Assembly: GCF_002250705.1 (NCBI RefSeq)
Contig: NZ_NMVP01000038.1
Coordinates: 62,001-126,000 of the forward strand
Length of the DNA stretch: 64,000 nucleotides
From: Enemella evansiae
Lineage (GTDB): Bacteria; Actinomycetota; Actinomycetes; Propionibacteriales; Propionibacteriaceae
Direction: 5' to 3'
The first letter of the stretch is position 1. Each line of letters begins with the position of its first letter. Below, piece by piece: positions 42,076 through 51,320 of the stretch. The position numbers and the translations under genes are program-made. The notes beneath the pieces were generated by a model, which made no database searches, was not told the DNA's origin, and saw only the letters and a program-made list of their open reading frames with translations.

Positions 42076-43362
42076 ATGACGAGCACACGGATGCGGTGGT
42101 GTACCGCCATCGCCGCTTCGGTGGCGAGCCTTTCCCTCTCCCTGGCACCCGCGGCGTACGCCGATCCCTCACCCGAGCCGGCGGCCCCCGCGCCCACCCC
42201 GAAGCCCGCGTTCACCATCACCGACCCGCGGATCAAGGAGTCCTCCGGGCTGACCCGCGATGTCGGCAACAACCTCTACTGGACGGTCAACGACTCCGGT
42301 GACACCGGGGTCATCTATGCGATCGGCCCGGACGGGAAGACCAGGGGCACCCTGGAGTACGCCGCCAAACCGGTCGATGTGGAAGCGGTGCTGATGGTCG
42401 GCAACCGGCTCTATGTCGGCGACATCGGTGACAACCAGCGCAAGCGCGACAAGATCACCGTCTACTACTTCGACAGCCCCGCGCCCAACGACAATCGCTC
42501 CGGCAGCTACCGTGCCTACGACTTCGTCTATCCCGATGGGCCGCACGACGCGGAGGCGATGCTGGTCGACAAGCAGGGCCGGTTGCTGTTCGTCACCAAG
42601 GAGGCCGAGGGTGATGTGTACGCCGCCCCGCGGCAGCTGCGTACCGACGCCCCGAACACCCTGACCCGGGTCGCCCAGGGCCCGTCCTTCGTCACCGACG
42701 GTGCGGTTCTGCCCGACGGTCGGCTGGTGCTGCGCAGCTACGTCGCGGTCGAGGTGCTCAGCCCCGAGATCTACAGCACCGTGACCCGCGCGCCGCTGCC
42801 GTTCCAGCCGCAGGGCGAATCGGTCGCGGTGAGCCTGGACGGCAAGTCGCTGCTGGTCGGCTCCGAGGGCGAGAACTCGGTGGTCATGTCGGTGCCGATC
42901 CCCAAGCAGTTGGAGGTCGCGCCCACCCCCGGAGCGACCCCGCCGCCGTCACCGCCGCCGAGCGAGGCACCGGTCGATGAGGCCCCGCTCGAACCGCCCA
43001 GCGCCCGCGCCAGCCGGACGGGCACCCTGGTCGCGCTGCTGCTGGCCCTGCTGGTCTCCCTCGGTGGCGCGGCGGTGGTGCTGCTGCTGGGCCGCAACCG
43101 GCCCGGTCGGGCCGCCGGACCGATGCCGCCGCGGCGCGGCGGCGCCTCGGTCGGCCAGAGCACCCCGCAGCGGTCTGCCGAAGAGGCCGAACCGGACGCC
43201 GAGCGGGCCGAGCAGCCCGACCGGGCCGAGCCGTCGGCTGATCGGGGTGCGGACAGCAGTGCCCGGCGGGCCTGGGACGCACCGGATCTCGGCCGGCCGC
43301 TCGATGACGACGACCCGACCGTGATCCGGCCCCGGCTCGGGGACGACTGGCCTCGTCGCTGA
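42076..43362 (+). CDS. Secreted beta-propeller protein with C-terminal anchor
   Basis: 428 residues: signal peptide (cleavage about 30, AYA|DP), an NHL/propeller-like domain (about 45-275; repeated YWTVNDSGD, LYVGDIGDNQ, AEAMLVDKQG), a Pro-rich linker, one membrane helix (about 315-337) and an acidic, disordered cytoplasmic tail. A surface-exposed sensor or binding protein is likely. ATG 42076 has a purine-rich GAGAGAGAGCGGGAG upstream. Confidence 0.75.
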   Translation: MTSTRMRWCTAIAASVASLSLSLAPAAYADPSPEPAAPAPTPKPAFTITDPRIKESSGLTRDVGNNLYWTVNDSGDTGVIYAIGPDGKTRGTLEYAAKPVDVEAVLMVGNRLYVGDIGDNQRKRDKITVYYFDSPAPNDNRSGSYRAYDFVYPDGPHDAEAMLVDKQGRLLFVTKEAEGDVYAAPRQLRTDAPNTLTRVAQGPSFVTDGAVLPDGRLVLRSYVAVEVLSPEIYSTVTRAPLPFQPQGESVAVSLDGKSLLVGSEGENSVVMSVPIPKQLEVAPTPGATPPPSPPPSEAPVDEAPLEPPSARASRTGTLVALLLALLVSLGGAAVVLLLGRNRPGRAAGPMPPRRGGASVGQSTPQRSAEEAEPDAERAEQPDRAEPSADRGADSSARRAWDAPDLGRPLDDDDPTVIRPRLGDDWPRR

Positions 43363-43406
43363 ACCGGCGGCGTACCGGTCGAGTCACCGGCCGGTCGGCG
43401 TACTGG

Positions 43407-44354
43407 TCAGTCGGAGAGGGACTTCAGGAACCCGCGCGGCGGGACGAACAGGGTCACCCCGGTGACCGCCTTCGAGAAATCGAGGATCTTGTCGTACAGC
43501 GGCGGCGGATCGCCGACGAACATCCGCTCCAGCATCTTCTCGGTGACCCACAGGTGGCGGGAGTAGCCGATGAAGAAGGTGCCGTAGACGCCCTCACCGG
43601 GGGTCGCGAACGGCATGTTGTCGCGCAGGATGTCGTGCTCGCCCTGCTCGTCGGTGATCGTGCACAGCGTCTTGTGCGACTTCTGCTGATCGGCGCCGGC
43701 ATCGGGCAGTTCGACGTTGTCGGGTTTGGTACGCCCGATGATCTGCTCCTGGGTCTCGGTCGACTGCTTGCGCCAGGCGCCCAGGTCGTGCAGGTACTTC
43801 TGGATGACGACATAGCTGCCGCCGGCGTACTGCTCGTCCTCCTCGCCGACCAGGGTCGCGGCCGGCAGCGCGAGGCCGTCGGGGTTCGCGGTGCCGTCGA
43901 TGAACTCGAGCAGGTCGCGGCCGTCGAAGTAGCGGAAACCGGCGACATCGTCGACGGTGCTGACCGAATCGCCGAGCGCCTCCAGCAGCAGCTTCTCGAA
44001 CTCGATGACCAGATCGGTCGAGTCGGCGCGGATGTGGAACAGCAGGTCACCCGGGGTGGCGACCGCGGTGTGTTTCGCCCCCTTGATCTCGGTGAACGGC
44101 TTGAGCTCCTTCGGCTTCGGCCGGTTGCCGGTGAGCCGGTCCCAGACGTGGTCGGAGATCCCGACGTTGCAGGTGAAGGGCCGGCCGTTGGCGCGGATCC
44201 GGACGTCCTTGATCAGGTCGTCGATGCCGGCCACGACCCCGCGTGCGGTGGTCGTGGCGTCGTCACCGTCGCCGACGGTCAGCACCAGGAAGGCGGCCGC
44301 CGTGGTCATGGGGGCGTCGATGGCCTGGGGTTCCGGCTGGGTGGGGTCCGTCAT
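43407..44354 (-). CDS. DyP-type haem peroxidase
   Basis: A 315-residue dye-decolourising peroxidase. The distal motif GxxDG is FIDGTANPDG (about 152), with the proximal His in the QKSHKT region (about 225) and Arg in DILRDNMPF. No Tat signal and no encapsulin gene next to it, so a cytosolic P/B-class enzyme. TAGGGT 6 bp before ATG indicates a leaderless mRNA. Confidence 0.9.
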   Translation of the reverse strand: MTDPTQPEPQAIDAPMTTAAAFLVLTVGDGDDATTTARGVVAGIDDLIKDVRIRANGRPFTCNVGISDHVWDRLTGNRPKPKELKPFTEIKGAKHTAVATPGDLLFHIRADSTDLVIEFEKLLLEALGDSVSTVDDVAGFRYFDGRDLLEFIDGTANPDGLALPAATLVGEEDEQYAGGSYVVIQKYLHDLGAWRKQSTETQEQIIGRTKPDNVELPDAGADQQKSHKTLCTITDEQGEHDILRDNMPFATPGEGVYGTFFIGYSRHLWVTEKMLERMFVGDPPPLYDKILDFSKAVTGVTLFVPPRGFLKSLSD

Positions 44355-44360
44355 TGACCC

Positions 44361-44366
44361 ACCCTA
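44361..44366 (-). promoter_or_regulatory. -10 box, leaderless DyP gene
   Basis: TAGGGT with 6 bp to ATG 44354. Confidence 0.5.
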
Positions 44367-44392
44367 ACCAGACCCGGCCCAGATCGACAGGG

Positions 44393-45076
44393 CTACAGGT
44401 CGACCCGGGTGAAACCGACCCAGATCCCGCCGTCCTCATCGCGCTGGCAGGTCATCTCCACCTGCTTGCGGGCCTGCTCCGCCACCGGGGTGTCCGGGTC
44501 GAGCACCTGCAGATAGACATCGTGCTCGGCCAGCGACCCGATCGCCCGCTGCACGTCCTCCTCGGTGACGGCCACCCGGTGCGTCGACCCGGGCCCGTTC
44601 TCGAACAGCCAGCGCGGCCGCTCCTCGGCGGGCAGGTCGGCGGTCGCGGCCACCGCCGCATTGCCGAACTCGATGTGGTCACGCTGGTTGGGTGCCTCCG
44701 GACCCCAGGCCGGCCCGCGGTAGAGGGAGAGCACCACGTCCGGGCGGCGGTCCCGGATCTCCTTGCCCAGTGCGGATCGCAGCGATTCGTCGTTGCGCAG
44801 CTCGCTGTCGGGGAAGCCGAGGAAGGTGATGTCGGTGACCCCGACGACCGCGCCCGCGCGGCGCTGCTCCTCCTCCCGCAGCGGGCCGCAGACGGCCGGT
44901 TCCATGCCGTCGATACCGGCCTCGCCACTGGTGGCCAGCACGTAGTCCACGCGCTTGCCCTCCCGCGTCCACCGCGAGATCGCGGTGGCCATGCCGTATT
45001 CGGGATCATCGGGGTGGGCGACCAGCACCAACGCCCGCTGCCAATCGGCGGGGAACTCCGGCAACCTGCTGTCCAT
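44393..45076 (-). CDS. PIG-L family deacetylase
   Basis: A 227-residue zinc deacetylase. AHPDDPEYG (about 20) supplies the zinc ligands and base; NQRDHIEFG (about 130) the last His. The family includes MshB/Mca of mycothiol metabolism and LmbE-like GlcNAc deacetylases; length and motifs do not assign it. Followed closely by the DyP gene (38 bp). Confidence 0.88.
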   Translation of the reverse strand: MDSRLPEFPADWQRALVLVAHPDDPEYGMATAISRWTREGKRVDYVLATSGEAGIDGMEPAVCGPLREEEQRRAGAVVGVTDITFLGFPDSELRNDESLRSALGKEIRDRRPDVVLSLYRGPAWGPEAPNQRDHIEFGNAAVAATADLPAEERPRWLFENGPGSTHRVAVTEEDVQRAIGSLAEHDVYLQVLDPDTPVAEQARKQVEMTCQRDEDGGIWVGFTRVDL

Positions 45077-45124
45077 GCGCCCATCATGGCCGACCGGCGG
45101 CAGATCCGCAGCGGTTCGTGGGGG

Positions 45125-46240
45125 TCAGCGGCGTACCCGCGGCAGCACCCAGTCGATGCAATGGGTGAGCGCGGTGACATCCTCCGGGTCGATCGCCGGG
45201 AACAGCCCGATCCGCAGCTGGTTGCGGCCCAGCTTGCGATAGGGCTCGGTGTCCACCACACCGTTGGCACGCAGCACCGTCGCCAGTTCGGCGGCATCGA
45301 CCGACTCGTCGAAGTCGATGGTGCCGACGACCGGGGAGCGGTGCTCCGGTTCGGCGACGAACGGGGTGGTCAGCGGATTCTCCAGCGCCCAGCGATAGAG
45401 CCGCATCGACGACGCCCGGGTGCGCTGCTCGGCGTACGCCATCCCGCCGTTCTCCAGCAACCAGCTGAGCTGCTCGGCCATCAGGAAGAGGGTCGCGATC
45501 GCCGGGGTGTTCAGCGTCTGGTCCTTCAGCGAATTGTCGTACGCCGCCTTCAGCGACAACATCTCCGGGATCCACCGATCACTGGCCGCGATCCGCTCCA
45601 TCCGCTCGATCGCGCGCGGCGACAGGAACGCCAGCCACAGTCCACCGTCGGAGGCAAATCCCTTCTGTGGTGCGAAATAGTAGACATCGACTGCGGTGAG
45701 ATCGACCCCGACACCACCGGCGGCCGAGGTGCCGTCGATCAGCACCAGCGCCTCCTCGCCACCGATCCGGTGGACCGGGGCGAGCGCACCGGTGGAGGTC
45801 TCGTTGTGCGCCCAGGCATAGACGTCGACACCCTCGGTCGGCTCCGGCAACCGGACCGTGCCGGCGGGGGATTCGAAGACCGACGGGTCCGCAAGATGCG
45901 GTGCGGCCGCGGCCGCCTTGGCGAACTTGGACGAGAACTCGCCGAAGACACCGTGCGCCGACCGCTGCTCGATCAGCGAACAGACCGCGAGATCCCAGAA
46001 GGTGCTGGCGCCACCGTTGCCGAGCACGACCTGGTAACCGTCCGGCAACCCGTAGAGGGTGCCCAGCCCGGCGCGTACCCGATGCACCAGTTCCCGCACC
46101 GGTTCCTGCCGATGGGAGGTGCCGAGCAGGGTCGCGGCGGAATCGACCAGGGCTTCCACGGCGGCCGGGCGGACCTTCGCCGGACCACACCCGAACCGTC
46201 CGTCGCGGGGCAGCAGCAACGGGGGGATCTCGATCGGCAT
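45125..46240 (-). CDS. serC: Phosphoserine aminotransferase
   Basis: A 371-residue PLP enzyme of the actinobacterial SerC type (RFGCGPAKVRPAAVE, LGTSHRQEPV, GNGGAST). PLP Lys in FAPQKGFASDGG (about 193). Converts phosphohydroxypyruvate to phosphoserine; in some bacteria also acts in PLP synthesis. AAAGGA before ATG 46240 is the ribosome site. Divergent from pdxH across 36 bp. Confidence 0.93.
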   Translation of the reverse strand: MPIEIPPLLLPRDGRFGCGPAKVRPAAVEALVDSAATLLGTSHRQEPVRELVHRVRAGLGTLYGLPDGYQVVLGNGGASTFWDLAVCSLIEQRSAHGVFGEFSSKFAKAAAAAPHLADPSVFESPAGTVRLPEPTEGVDVYAWAHNETSTGALAPVHRIGGEEALVLIDGTSAAGGVGVDLTAVDVYYFAPQKGFASDGGLWLAFLSPRAIERMERIAASDRWIPEMLSLKAAYDNSLKDQTLNTPAIATLFLMAEQLSWLLENGGMAYAEQRTRASSMRLYRWALENPLTTPFVAEPEHRSPVVGTIDFDESVDAAELATVLRANGVVDTEPYRKLGRNQLRIGLFPAIDPEDVTALTHCIDWVLPRVRR

Positions 46241-46276
46241 GGCGCAATCCTTTCACGCGCGGCACAGTGGGGGGCC

Positions 46277-46951
46277 ATGAGCCGAGACGAGCCTGCCGAC
46301 CTGAAGGGACTGCGCACCGACTACGACTCGGTACGCCTGCTGGAGGACGAGGCGGGGATGGACCCGACCCGGTTGTTCGAACGCTGGCTGGGCGACGCGC
46401 TCGCCGCGGCCGAGCGCGGCGAGGTGAAGGAACCGACGGCGATGACGGTGGCCACCGTGCGGATGACCGACGGCCGGCCGCGACCCAGCGCGCGGGTGGT
46501 GCTGCTCAAGGATTTCGGCGAGGGGTCGTTCACCTTCTACACCAACTACGACTCGAACAAGGGCAACCAGCTCGCCGAGAACCCGGGGGTGGCGGCCACC
46601 TTCTGGTGGCCGGCGCTCTATCGCTCGGTCCGCATCGAGGGCATCGTCGAGCGGGTCGGCGCGGCCGAGTCGGACGCCTACTTCGCGGTCCGACCGCGCG
46701 GCTCCCAGATCGCCGCCGCGATGTCGCGGCAGTCCCACCCGATCGCCGACGCGGCCGCACTCGCCGAGGCGTACGCCGGAGCGGAGACCGAGTACGCCGA
46801 GGGCGAGGTGCCCCGGCCGCAGCACTGGGGTGGCTTCCGGATCGTGCCGGACCGGATCGAGTTCTGGCAGGGCCGGCCGAGCCGGTTGCACGATCGGTTG
46901 CTGTTCGACCGCTACGACTACCGCTGGCGGCGTACCCGACTGCAGCCCTGA
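46277..46951 (+). CDS. pdxH: Pyridoxamine 5'-phosphate oxidase
   Basis: A 224-residue FMN enzyme that oxidises PNP/PMP to PLP. Marks: RVVLLKDF, TNYDSNKGNQL, FWWPALYRSVRIEG, and C-terminal RLHDRLLFDRYDYRWRRTRLQP read in two parts. GGGGGG upstream of ATG 46277. Back-to-back with serC, whose product needs PLP. Confidence 0.95.
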   Translation: MSRDEPADLKGLRTDYDSVRLLEDEAGMDPTRLFERWLGDALAAAERGEVKEPTAMTVATVRMTDGRPRPSARVVLLKDFGEGSFTFYTNYDSNKGNQLAENPGVAATFWWPALYRSVRIEGIVERVGAAESDAYFAVRPRGSQIAAAMSRQSHPIADAAALAEAYAGAETEYAEGEVPRPQHWGGFRIVPDRIEFWQGRPSRLHDRLLFDRYDYRWRRTRLQP

Positions 46952-46974
46952 GGCCGCACGCTAGGTTGGAGCCG

Positions 46975-47019
46975 ATGGTCCACCGCAGCCGAGCCGAGGA
47001 GCGTAGATGCCCTTCCTGA
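46975..47019 (+). CDS. Leaderless 14-residue upstream ORF before the SIS gene
   Basis: TAGGTT (46962-46967), 7 bp, ATG 46975: a leaderless configuration. The peptide MVHRSRAEERRCPS ends at TGA 47019, 13 bp inside the SIS gene in another frame. The SIS ribosome site (GAGGAG) lies inside it. Possibly a translation-coupled leader. Confidence 0.45.
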   Translation: MVHRSRAEERRCPS

Positions 47020-47900
47020 CCGATGACGAGATCGGCTCCCAGCCGGAGTGCTGGCAGCGGGCCGGGGAACTGCTGCCGGAGGTGGCGCACCTGCTGCCCG
47101 CCGACGGTGAGCGGGTCGCCTTCGTCGGGACCGGCACGGCCTGGTACATCGCGCAGTCGATGGCCGCCCTCCGGGAGGCCGCCGGGATGGGGCAGTCGGA
47201 CGCCTTCACCGCCTCGGAGTGCCCGCGGGACCGCGGCTACCAGCGGCTGGTGGTGCTGAGCCGCTCCGGGCGAACCACCGACATCAACCGCCTGCTCAGC
47301 GATGTCGGCGGCCGGATCCCGACCCTGGCCGTCGTCGGCGACGTGGTCCCCGAGACCTCACCGACCGCCCGGTTGGCCGAGGCCAGCATCGACCTGTCCT
47401 TCGCCGACGAGGCCTCGGTGGTGCAGACCCGCTTCGCCACCACCGCGCTCGCCCTGGTCCGGGCCTGGGTCGGCGACCCGCTCGCCGAGATGGTCCGCCA
47501 GGCCACCGAGGCGCTGCAGTACCGGCTCACCGAGGAGATGGCCGATGTCGAGCAGATCACCTATCTGGGTCATGGCTGGACGATCGGGCTGGCCCAGGAG
47601 GCGGCGCTGAAGTTCCGCCAGTGCACGCAGAGCTGGGCCGAGGCGTACCCGGCGATGGAATATCGGCACGGCCCGATCGCGGTCGCCGAACCCGGCCGGG
47701 TGGTGTGGAGCTTCGGCCGCCCGCCCTATGGTCTGGCCGCCCAGGTCCGCGACACCGGCGCCACCTTCGTCGACCACGACATCGACCCGATGGCCGATCT
47801 GATCATCGCCCAGCGGCTCGCCGTGGCCCGGGCGATGAAGCTCGGTCTGAATCCCGACGCACCGCGCAATCTGACCCGCGCGGTGGTGCTGGCGGACTGA
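47007..47900 (+). CDS. SIS-domain sugar isomerase/deaminase (AgaS-like)
   Basis: A 297-residue protein with two SIS domains (FVGTGTAWYIAQSMAALRE; VVLSRSGRTTDINRLL; YLGHGWTIGLAQEAALKF). Similar to the GlmS isomerase half and to AgaS deaminases, so it probably converts an amino-sugar phosphate. No glutaminase domain. Its stop is one base from nagA, which fits an amino-sugar pathway: deacetylation then deamination. Confidence 0.85.
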   Translation: MPFLTDDEIGSQPECWQRAGELLPEVAHLLPADGERVAFVGTGTAWYIAQSMAALREAAGMGQSDAFTASECPRDRGYQRLVVLSRSGRTTDINRLLSDVGGRIPTLAVVGDVVPETSPTARLAEASIDLSFADEASVVQTRFATTALALVRAWVGDPLAEMVRQATEALQYRLTEEMADVEQITYLGHGWTIGLAQEAALKFRQCTQSWAEAYPAMEYRHGPIAVAEPGRVVWSFGRPPYGLAAQVRDTGATFVDHDIDPMADLIIAQRLAVARAMKLGLNPDAPRNLTRAVVLAD

Positions 47901-47901
47901 G

Positions 47902-49035
47902 GTGGAACCGCTGCTGGTCGCGGGGGCCGTCACCCCGTCGGGCATGGTCGCCCCCGCCCGGATCGAGATCGCCGACGACCGGATCGCCGCCGTCGAACCC
48001 GCACCGGGTGCCGCCACCGACGACACCTGGGCCCTGCCCGGTTACATCGACACCCACACCCATGGTGGCGTCGGGGTGGACTTCGGCTCCACCGATGCCG
48101 CCGGGGTACGCCGGGTGCTCGACTTCGCCCGTTCCCGCGGCACCACCACCCAGTTCGCCAGCCTGGCCACCGACACCGTGGACAACCTGTGCCGCCAGCT
48201 GGAGATGCTGTCCGGTCTCGCCGCCGCCGGTGAGCTGGCCGGGTTGCACCTGGAGGGGCCCTTCCTGGCCGAGGCCCGCCGCGGCGCGCACGATCCGCTG
48301 CTGCTCCGCGATCCCACTCCCGAGCTGGTGGATGCCCTGCTCACCGCCGCCGACGGGCAGCTGGCGATGGTCACCCTGGCCCCCGAGCTCGATGGCGCGG
48401 TCGAGGCGATCGAGCGGTTCCGGGCCGCCGGGGTGTGTGTCGCGTTCGGGCATTCCGATACCGGGGCCGAGCTGACCCGGCGGACCATCGATGCCGGTGC
48501 GCGGGTGGCGACCCATCTGTTCAACGCGATGCAGCCGATCCATCACCGCGACCCGGGCCCGGTCCCGGTGCTCTTGGACGATCCGCGGGTCGGGGTCGAG
48601 CTGATCTGCGACGGCATCCATCTCTCACCCGAGGTGATCCGGATGTCCGCCGACGCGGCCGGTTGGGACCGGGTGTTGCTGGTCACCGACGCGATGGCCG
48701 CCGCCGGGCTCGGCGACGGTGATTACGCGCTCGGTGCGGTGCAGGCCCGGGTCAGCGGCGGGGTGGCCCGGTTGCTGGTCGCCGACGGGTCCGGGGCGCC
48801 GACCCTGGGCAGCATCGCCGGCTCCACGCTGACCATGGCGGCCGCGGTGCGGTATGTGCTCGGGCTGGGTGCCGATCTGACGGCGGTGGCCGCCGCCGCG
48901 GCCGGCAATCCGGCCCGTTGGCACGGGCTGACCGAGGTCGGTGCACTGGCGCCGGGGTACCGGGCGGATCTGGTGCTCACCGACCCCGGCGGCGGGGTAC
49001 GCCGGGTGCTGCGCGGCGGTCGCTGGGTCGACTGA
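47902..49035 (+). CDS. nagA: N-acetylglucosamine-6-phosphate deacetylase
   Basis: A 377-residue amidohydrolase. Metal ligands: HTH (H52, H54), Glu in HLEGPFL (about 117), and GHSDT, HLFNAM and TDAM further on. Removes acetate from GlcNAc-6-P in cytosol. GTG 47902, coupled to the SIS gene. Supplies GlcN-6-P for glycolysis or wall recycling. Confidence 0.92.
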   Translation: MEPLLVAGAVTPSGMVAPARIEIADDRIAAVEPAPGAATDDTWALPGYIDTHTHGGVGVDFGSTDAAGVRRVLDFARSRGTTTQFASLATDTVDNLCRQLEMLSGLAAAGELAGLHLEGPFLAEARRGAHDPLLLRDPTPELVDALLTAADGQLAMVTLAPELDGAVEAIERFRAAGVCVAFGHSDTGAELTRRTIDAGARVATHLFNAMQPIHHRDPGPVPVLLDDPRVGVELICDGIHLSPEVIRMSADAAGWDRVLLVTDAMAAAGLGDGDYALGAVQARVSGGVARLLVADGSGAPTLGSIAGSTLTMAAAVRYVLGLGADLTAVAAAAAGNPARWHGLTEVGALAPGYRADLVLTDPGGGVRRVLRGGRWVD

Positions 49036-49154
49036 ACGAGCAGGCCGGTCGAACAGTTCCCGGGCGTACGACCGCCCAGTAAGCTGGGGTGACCCCGCCG
49101 GCTCGACCTGCTGGGGTTAGGCCACCCGCAGACAGGCAGGACAGGAGCAGCCGC

Positions 49155-49853
49155 GTGAGCGACCTGATCGACACCACCGAGATGTATCTGCGCACCATCT
49201 ACGAGCTCGAGGAAGAGGGTGTGGTTCCGCTGCGTGCCCGGATCGCCGAGCGGCTGCACCAGAGCGGCCCGACGGTGTCCCAGACCGTGGCCCGGATGGA
49301 ACGCGACGGGTTGCTCTCGGTGCAGGGCGACCGGCATCTGGAGCTCAGCGAGGTGGGCCGCGATCGTGCCATCCGGGTGATGCGCAAGCACCGGCTCGCC
49401 GAGCGGCTGCTGGTCGATGTGATCGGCCTGGAGTGGGAGAACGTGCACGACGAGGCCTGCCGGTGGGAGCACGTCATCTCCGATGATGTGGAGCGGCGGC
49501 TGGTCTCCATCCTCGGTGACCCGATCACCTCGCCCTACGGGAACCCGATCCCGGGGCTGGCCGATCTCGGGTCCACCGCGGCCGCCGATGCCGGCGAGTC
49601 GAGCCAGGCGCTGGCGCGACTGGTCTCCGGCGGCGGGTCCACGCGGGTGCAGCTGCGCCGGATCGGGGAGAACCTGCAGACCGGGCACGAGACGATGGCG
49701 GCCTTGTTCCGTGCCGGGATCGTGCCGGGCGTGGAGGTGGACGCCGAACCGGGTGCCGGGGGCGTACGCCTGACGACCGATTCGGGGGAGAGCTACGAGG
49801 TGGACGCCGACGCGGCCGAGCAGCTGTTCGCCGTGGTGGTCGTCCGTGCCTGA
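49155..49853 (+). CDS. ideR: IdeR/DtxR iron-dependent regulator
   Basis: A 232-residue metalloregulator: winged helix (about 1-70; LHQSGPTVSQTVARMERDG), dimerisation domain with metal ligands (Met10 in TTEMYLRT, KHRLAERLL, and VHDEACRWEHVIS carrying His, Cys, Glu, His) and a C-terminal SH3-like part (about 150-232). Represses iron uptake when Fe(II) is bound. AGGAG 7 bp before GTG 49155. -10 TAAGCT at 49080-49085. Confidence 0.9.
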   Translation: MSDLIDTTEMYLRTIYELEEEGVVPLRARIAERLHQSGPTVSQTVARMERDGLLSVQGDRHLELSEVGRDRAIRVMRKHRLAERLLVDVIGLEWENVHDEACRWEHVISDDVERRLVSILGDPITSPYGNPIPGLADLGSTAAADAGESSQALARLVSGGGSTRVQLRRIGENLQTGHETMAALFRAGIVPGVEVDAEPGAGGVRLTTDSGESYEVDADAAEQLFAVVVVRA

Positions 49854-50883
49854 CGGGCCGGTCCGCGCACTGCTGGAGGGACACTGGTACGACGCGGTGG
49901 CGGCCCTGGCCCAGGACAAGCTGCCGCAGACCGGGTCGCCGCAGCGGCTGGCGAAGGTCCGCGACCTGGCGACCGCGGCGAAACGGGTGCTGGACCTGGA
50001 CGCCGAGGACTTCGGCACCATCGCCGAGGGTTTCGACCGGCCGTGGGCCCTGCGGCTGGCGGAGTCCTCCTTCCCGCTGCTGCCGCGCGATCCGCAGCGC
50101 GGGGCGCTGGCCTCGCTGGTACCGCTGTACGAGTTGATGCTCGAGGTGATGCAGCTGCGCGCGCTGCGCCACGAACCGCTGCAGGTGGTGGTGACCGCGC
50201 ACCTGATCGGGGAATACCTCTGCCAGCTCGCCTGGGAATCGACCCTGGGGCACGGCGGGGATCCGCTGCGGATGCGCGACAGTGTGGGGGAGCGCTGGGG
50301 CACCGACGACCGCAGCTGCCCGCATAACTCGGCGCTGCGGGCCACCGCCAAGCGGTCGCTGAACGCCTGCAACGGTGACGTGATCGGCTACACCGCCTAT
50401 CTGGACAAGTTCCACTCCCGGCTCGGGGATGCACTCGCGGTCTGCGCGATGAACCACGAGACCATCGGCGCGGGGGAGCGGCCCGATGTCGGCGAGACCT
50501 GTCCGAACCCGTGCTCCTGGGCGGTCCAGGGGTCGCTGGAGCAACGCCGCGATCTGGATGCCCGGGTCCGGTTGGCGCTGCTCTACGTGGATTCGCCGAT
50601 CGTGGCGCTGCGGCACCACGCACCGGTCGGGCACTTCTTCGGCGTACCGTCGGTGCAGGAGATCTCCGAGGCCTGGCTGCGGACCTGGGAGCGGCTCAGC
50701 CAGCCGTGGCCCGACGGCAGCAATCCGCTGCTGCTGCGGACGGTGCCGGGGGCCGGTACGCCGGATGAGGCGCTGCCCGGGATGTCGGCGCTGGTGTCCA
50801 CCGTGGCTGGGCGGACCATCGGCGCCGGCCGGGTGATCCGTTCCATCGGTGACGACATCATGCTTACCCTTGAGGGGGAATAG
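49846..50883 (+). CDS. Conserved protein of unknown function coupled to ideR
   Basis: 345 residues, mostly helical, no signal peptide or membrane helices. Conserved-looking blocks: CPHNSALRATAKRSLNACNG and ETCPNPCSWAVQGSLEQRRD hold four Cys and could bind metal. GTG start overlaps ideR by 8 bp, so it is translated with it. No domain recognised. Confidence 0.75.
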   Translation: MPDGPVRALLEGHWYDAVAALAQDKLPQTGSPQRLAKVRDLATAAKRVLDLDAEDFGTIAEGFDRPWALRLAESSFPLLPRDPQRGALASLVPLYELMLEVMQLRALRHEPLQVVVTAHLIGEYLCQLAWESTLGHGGDPLRMRDSVGERWGTDDRSCPHNSALRATAKRSLNACNGDVIGYTAYLDKFHSRLGDALAVCAMNHETIGAGERPDVGETCPNPCSWAVQGSLEQRRDLDARVRLALLYVDSPIVALRHHAPVGHFFGVPSVQEISEAWLRTWERLSQPWPDGSNPLLLRTVPGAGTPDEALPGMSALVSTVAGRTIGAGRVIRSIGDDIMLTLEGE

Positions 50884-50964
50884 CGTTCCCGGCACCGGTG
50901 TTGTGCAGGTGAGCGTGGCCCTGTGCGAATGGGCACGACCGAACTAGAGAGAGGTACGCCCGAT

Positions 50965-51306
50965 ATGGCAACCGTTGACCTGAACTCCGAGGACTTCGTG
51001 TCCACGATCAAGGAGAACGACCTGGTCCTGGTCGACTTCTGGGCCGACTGGTGTGGCCCGTGCAAGCGCTTCTCGCCGATCTACTCGAAGGTGTCGGAGT
51101 CCCACGACGATGTCGTCTTCGGCAAGGTCGACACCGAGGCCAACCAGGAGCTGTCCGGTTCGCTGGGCATCATGAGCATCCCCACGGTGATGGCGTTCCA
51201 CAAGGGCAACATGGTCTTCAACCAGGCCGGCCTGCTGAACGCCTCCCAGCTGGAGAACCTGATCGAGCAGCTCAAGGGCCTCCCGGAGGAGACCCCCGCC
51301 AGCTGA
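50965..51306 (+). CDS. trxA: Thioredoxin
   Basis: A 113-residue thioredoxin with WCGPC (29-33) and cis-Pro in MSIPTVMAF (about 73). Reduces protein disulfides. ATG 50965 has GAGAGAGG about 10 bp upstream; TAGCGT (50881-50886) is a likely -10. A structured RNA follows within 15 bp. Confidence 0.95.
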   Translation: MATVDLNSEDFVSTIKENDLVLVDFWADWCGPCKRFSPIYSKVSESHDDVVFGKVDTEANQELSGSLGIMSIPTVMAFHKGNMVFNQAGLLNASQLENLIEQLKGLPEETPAS

Positions 51307-51320
51307 CCTCCAGGAGGCGA

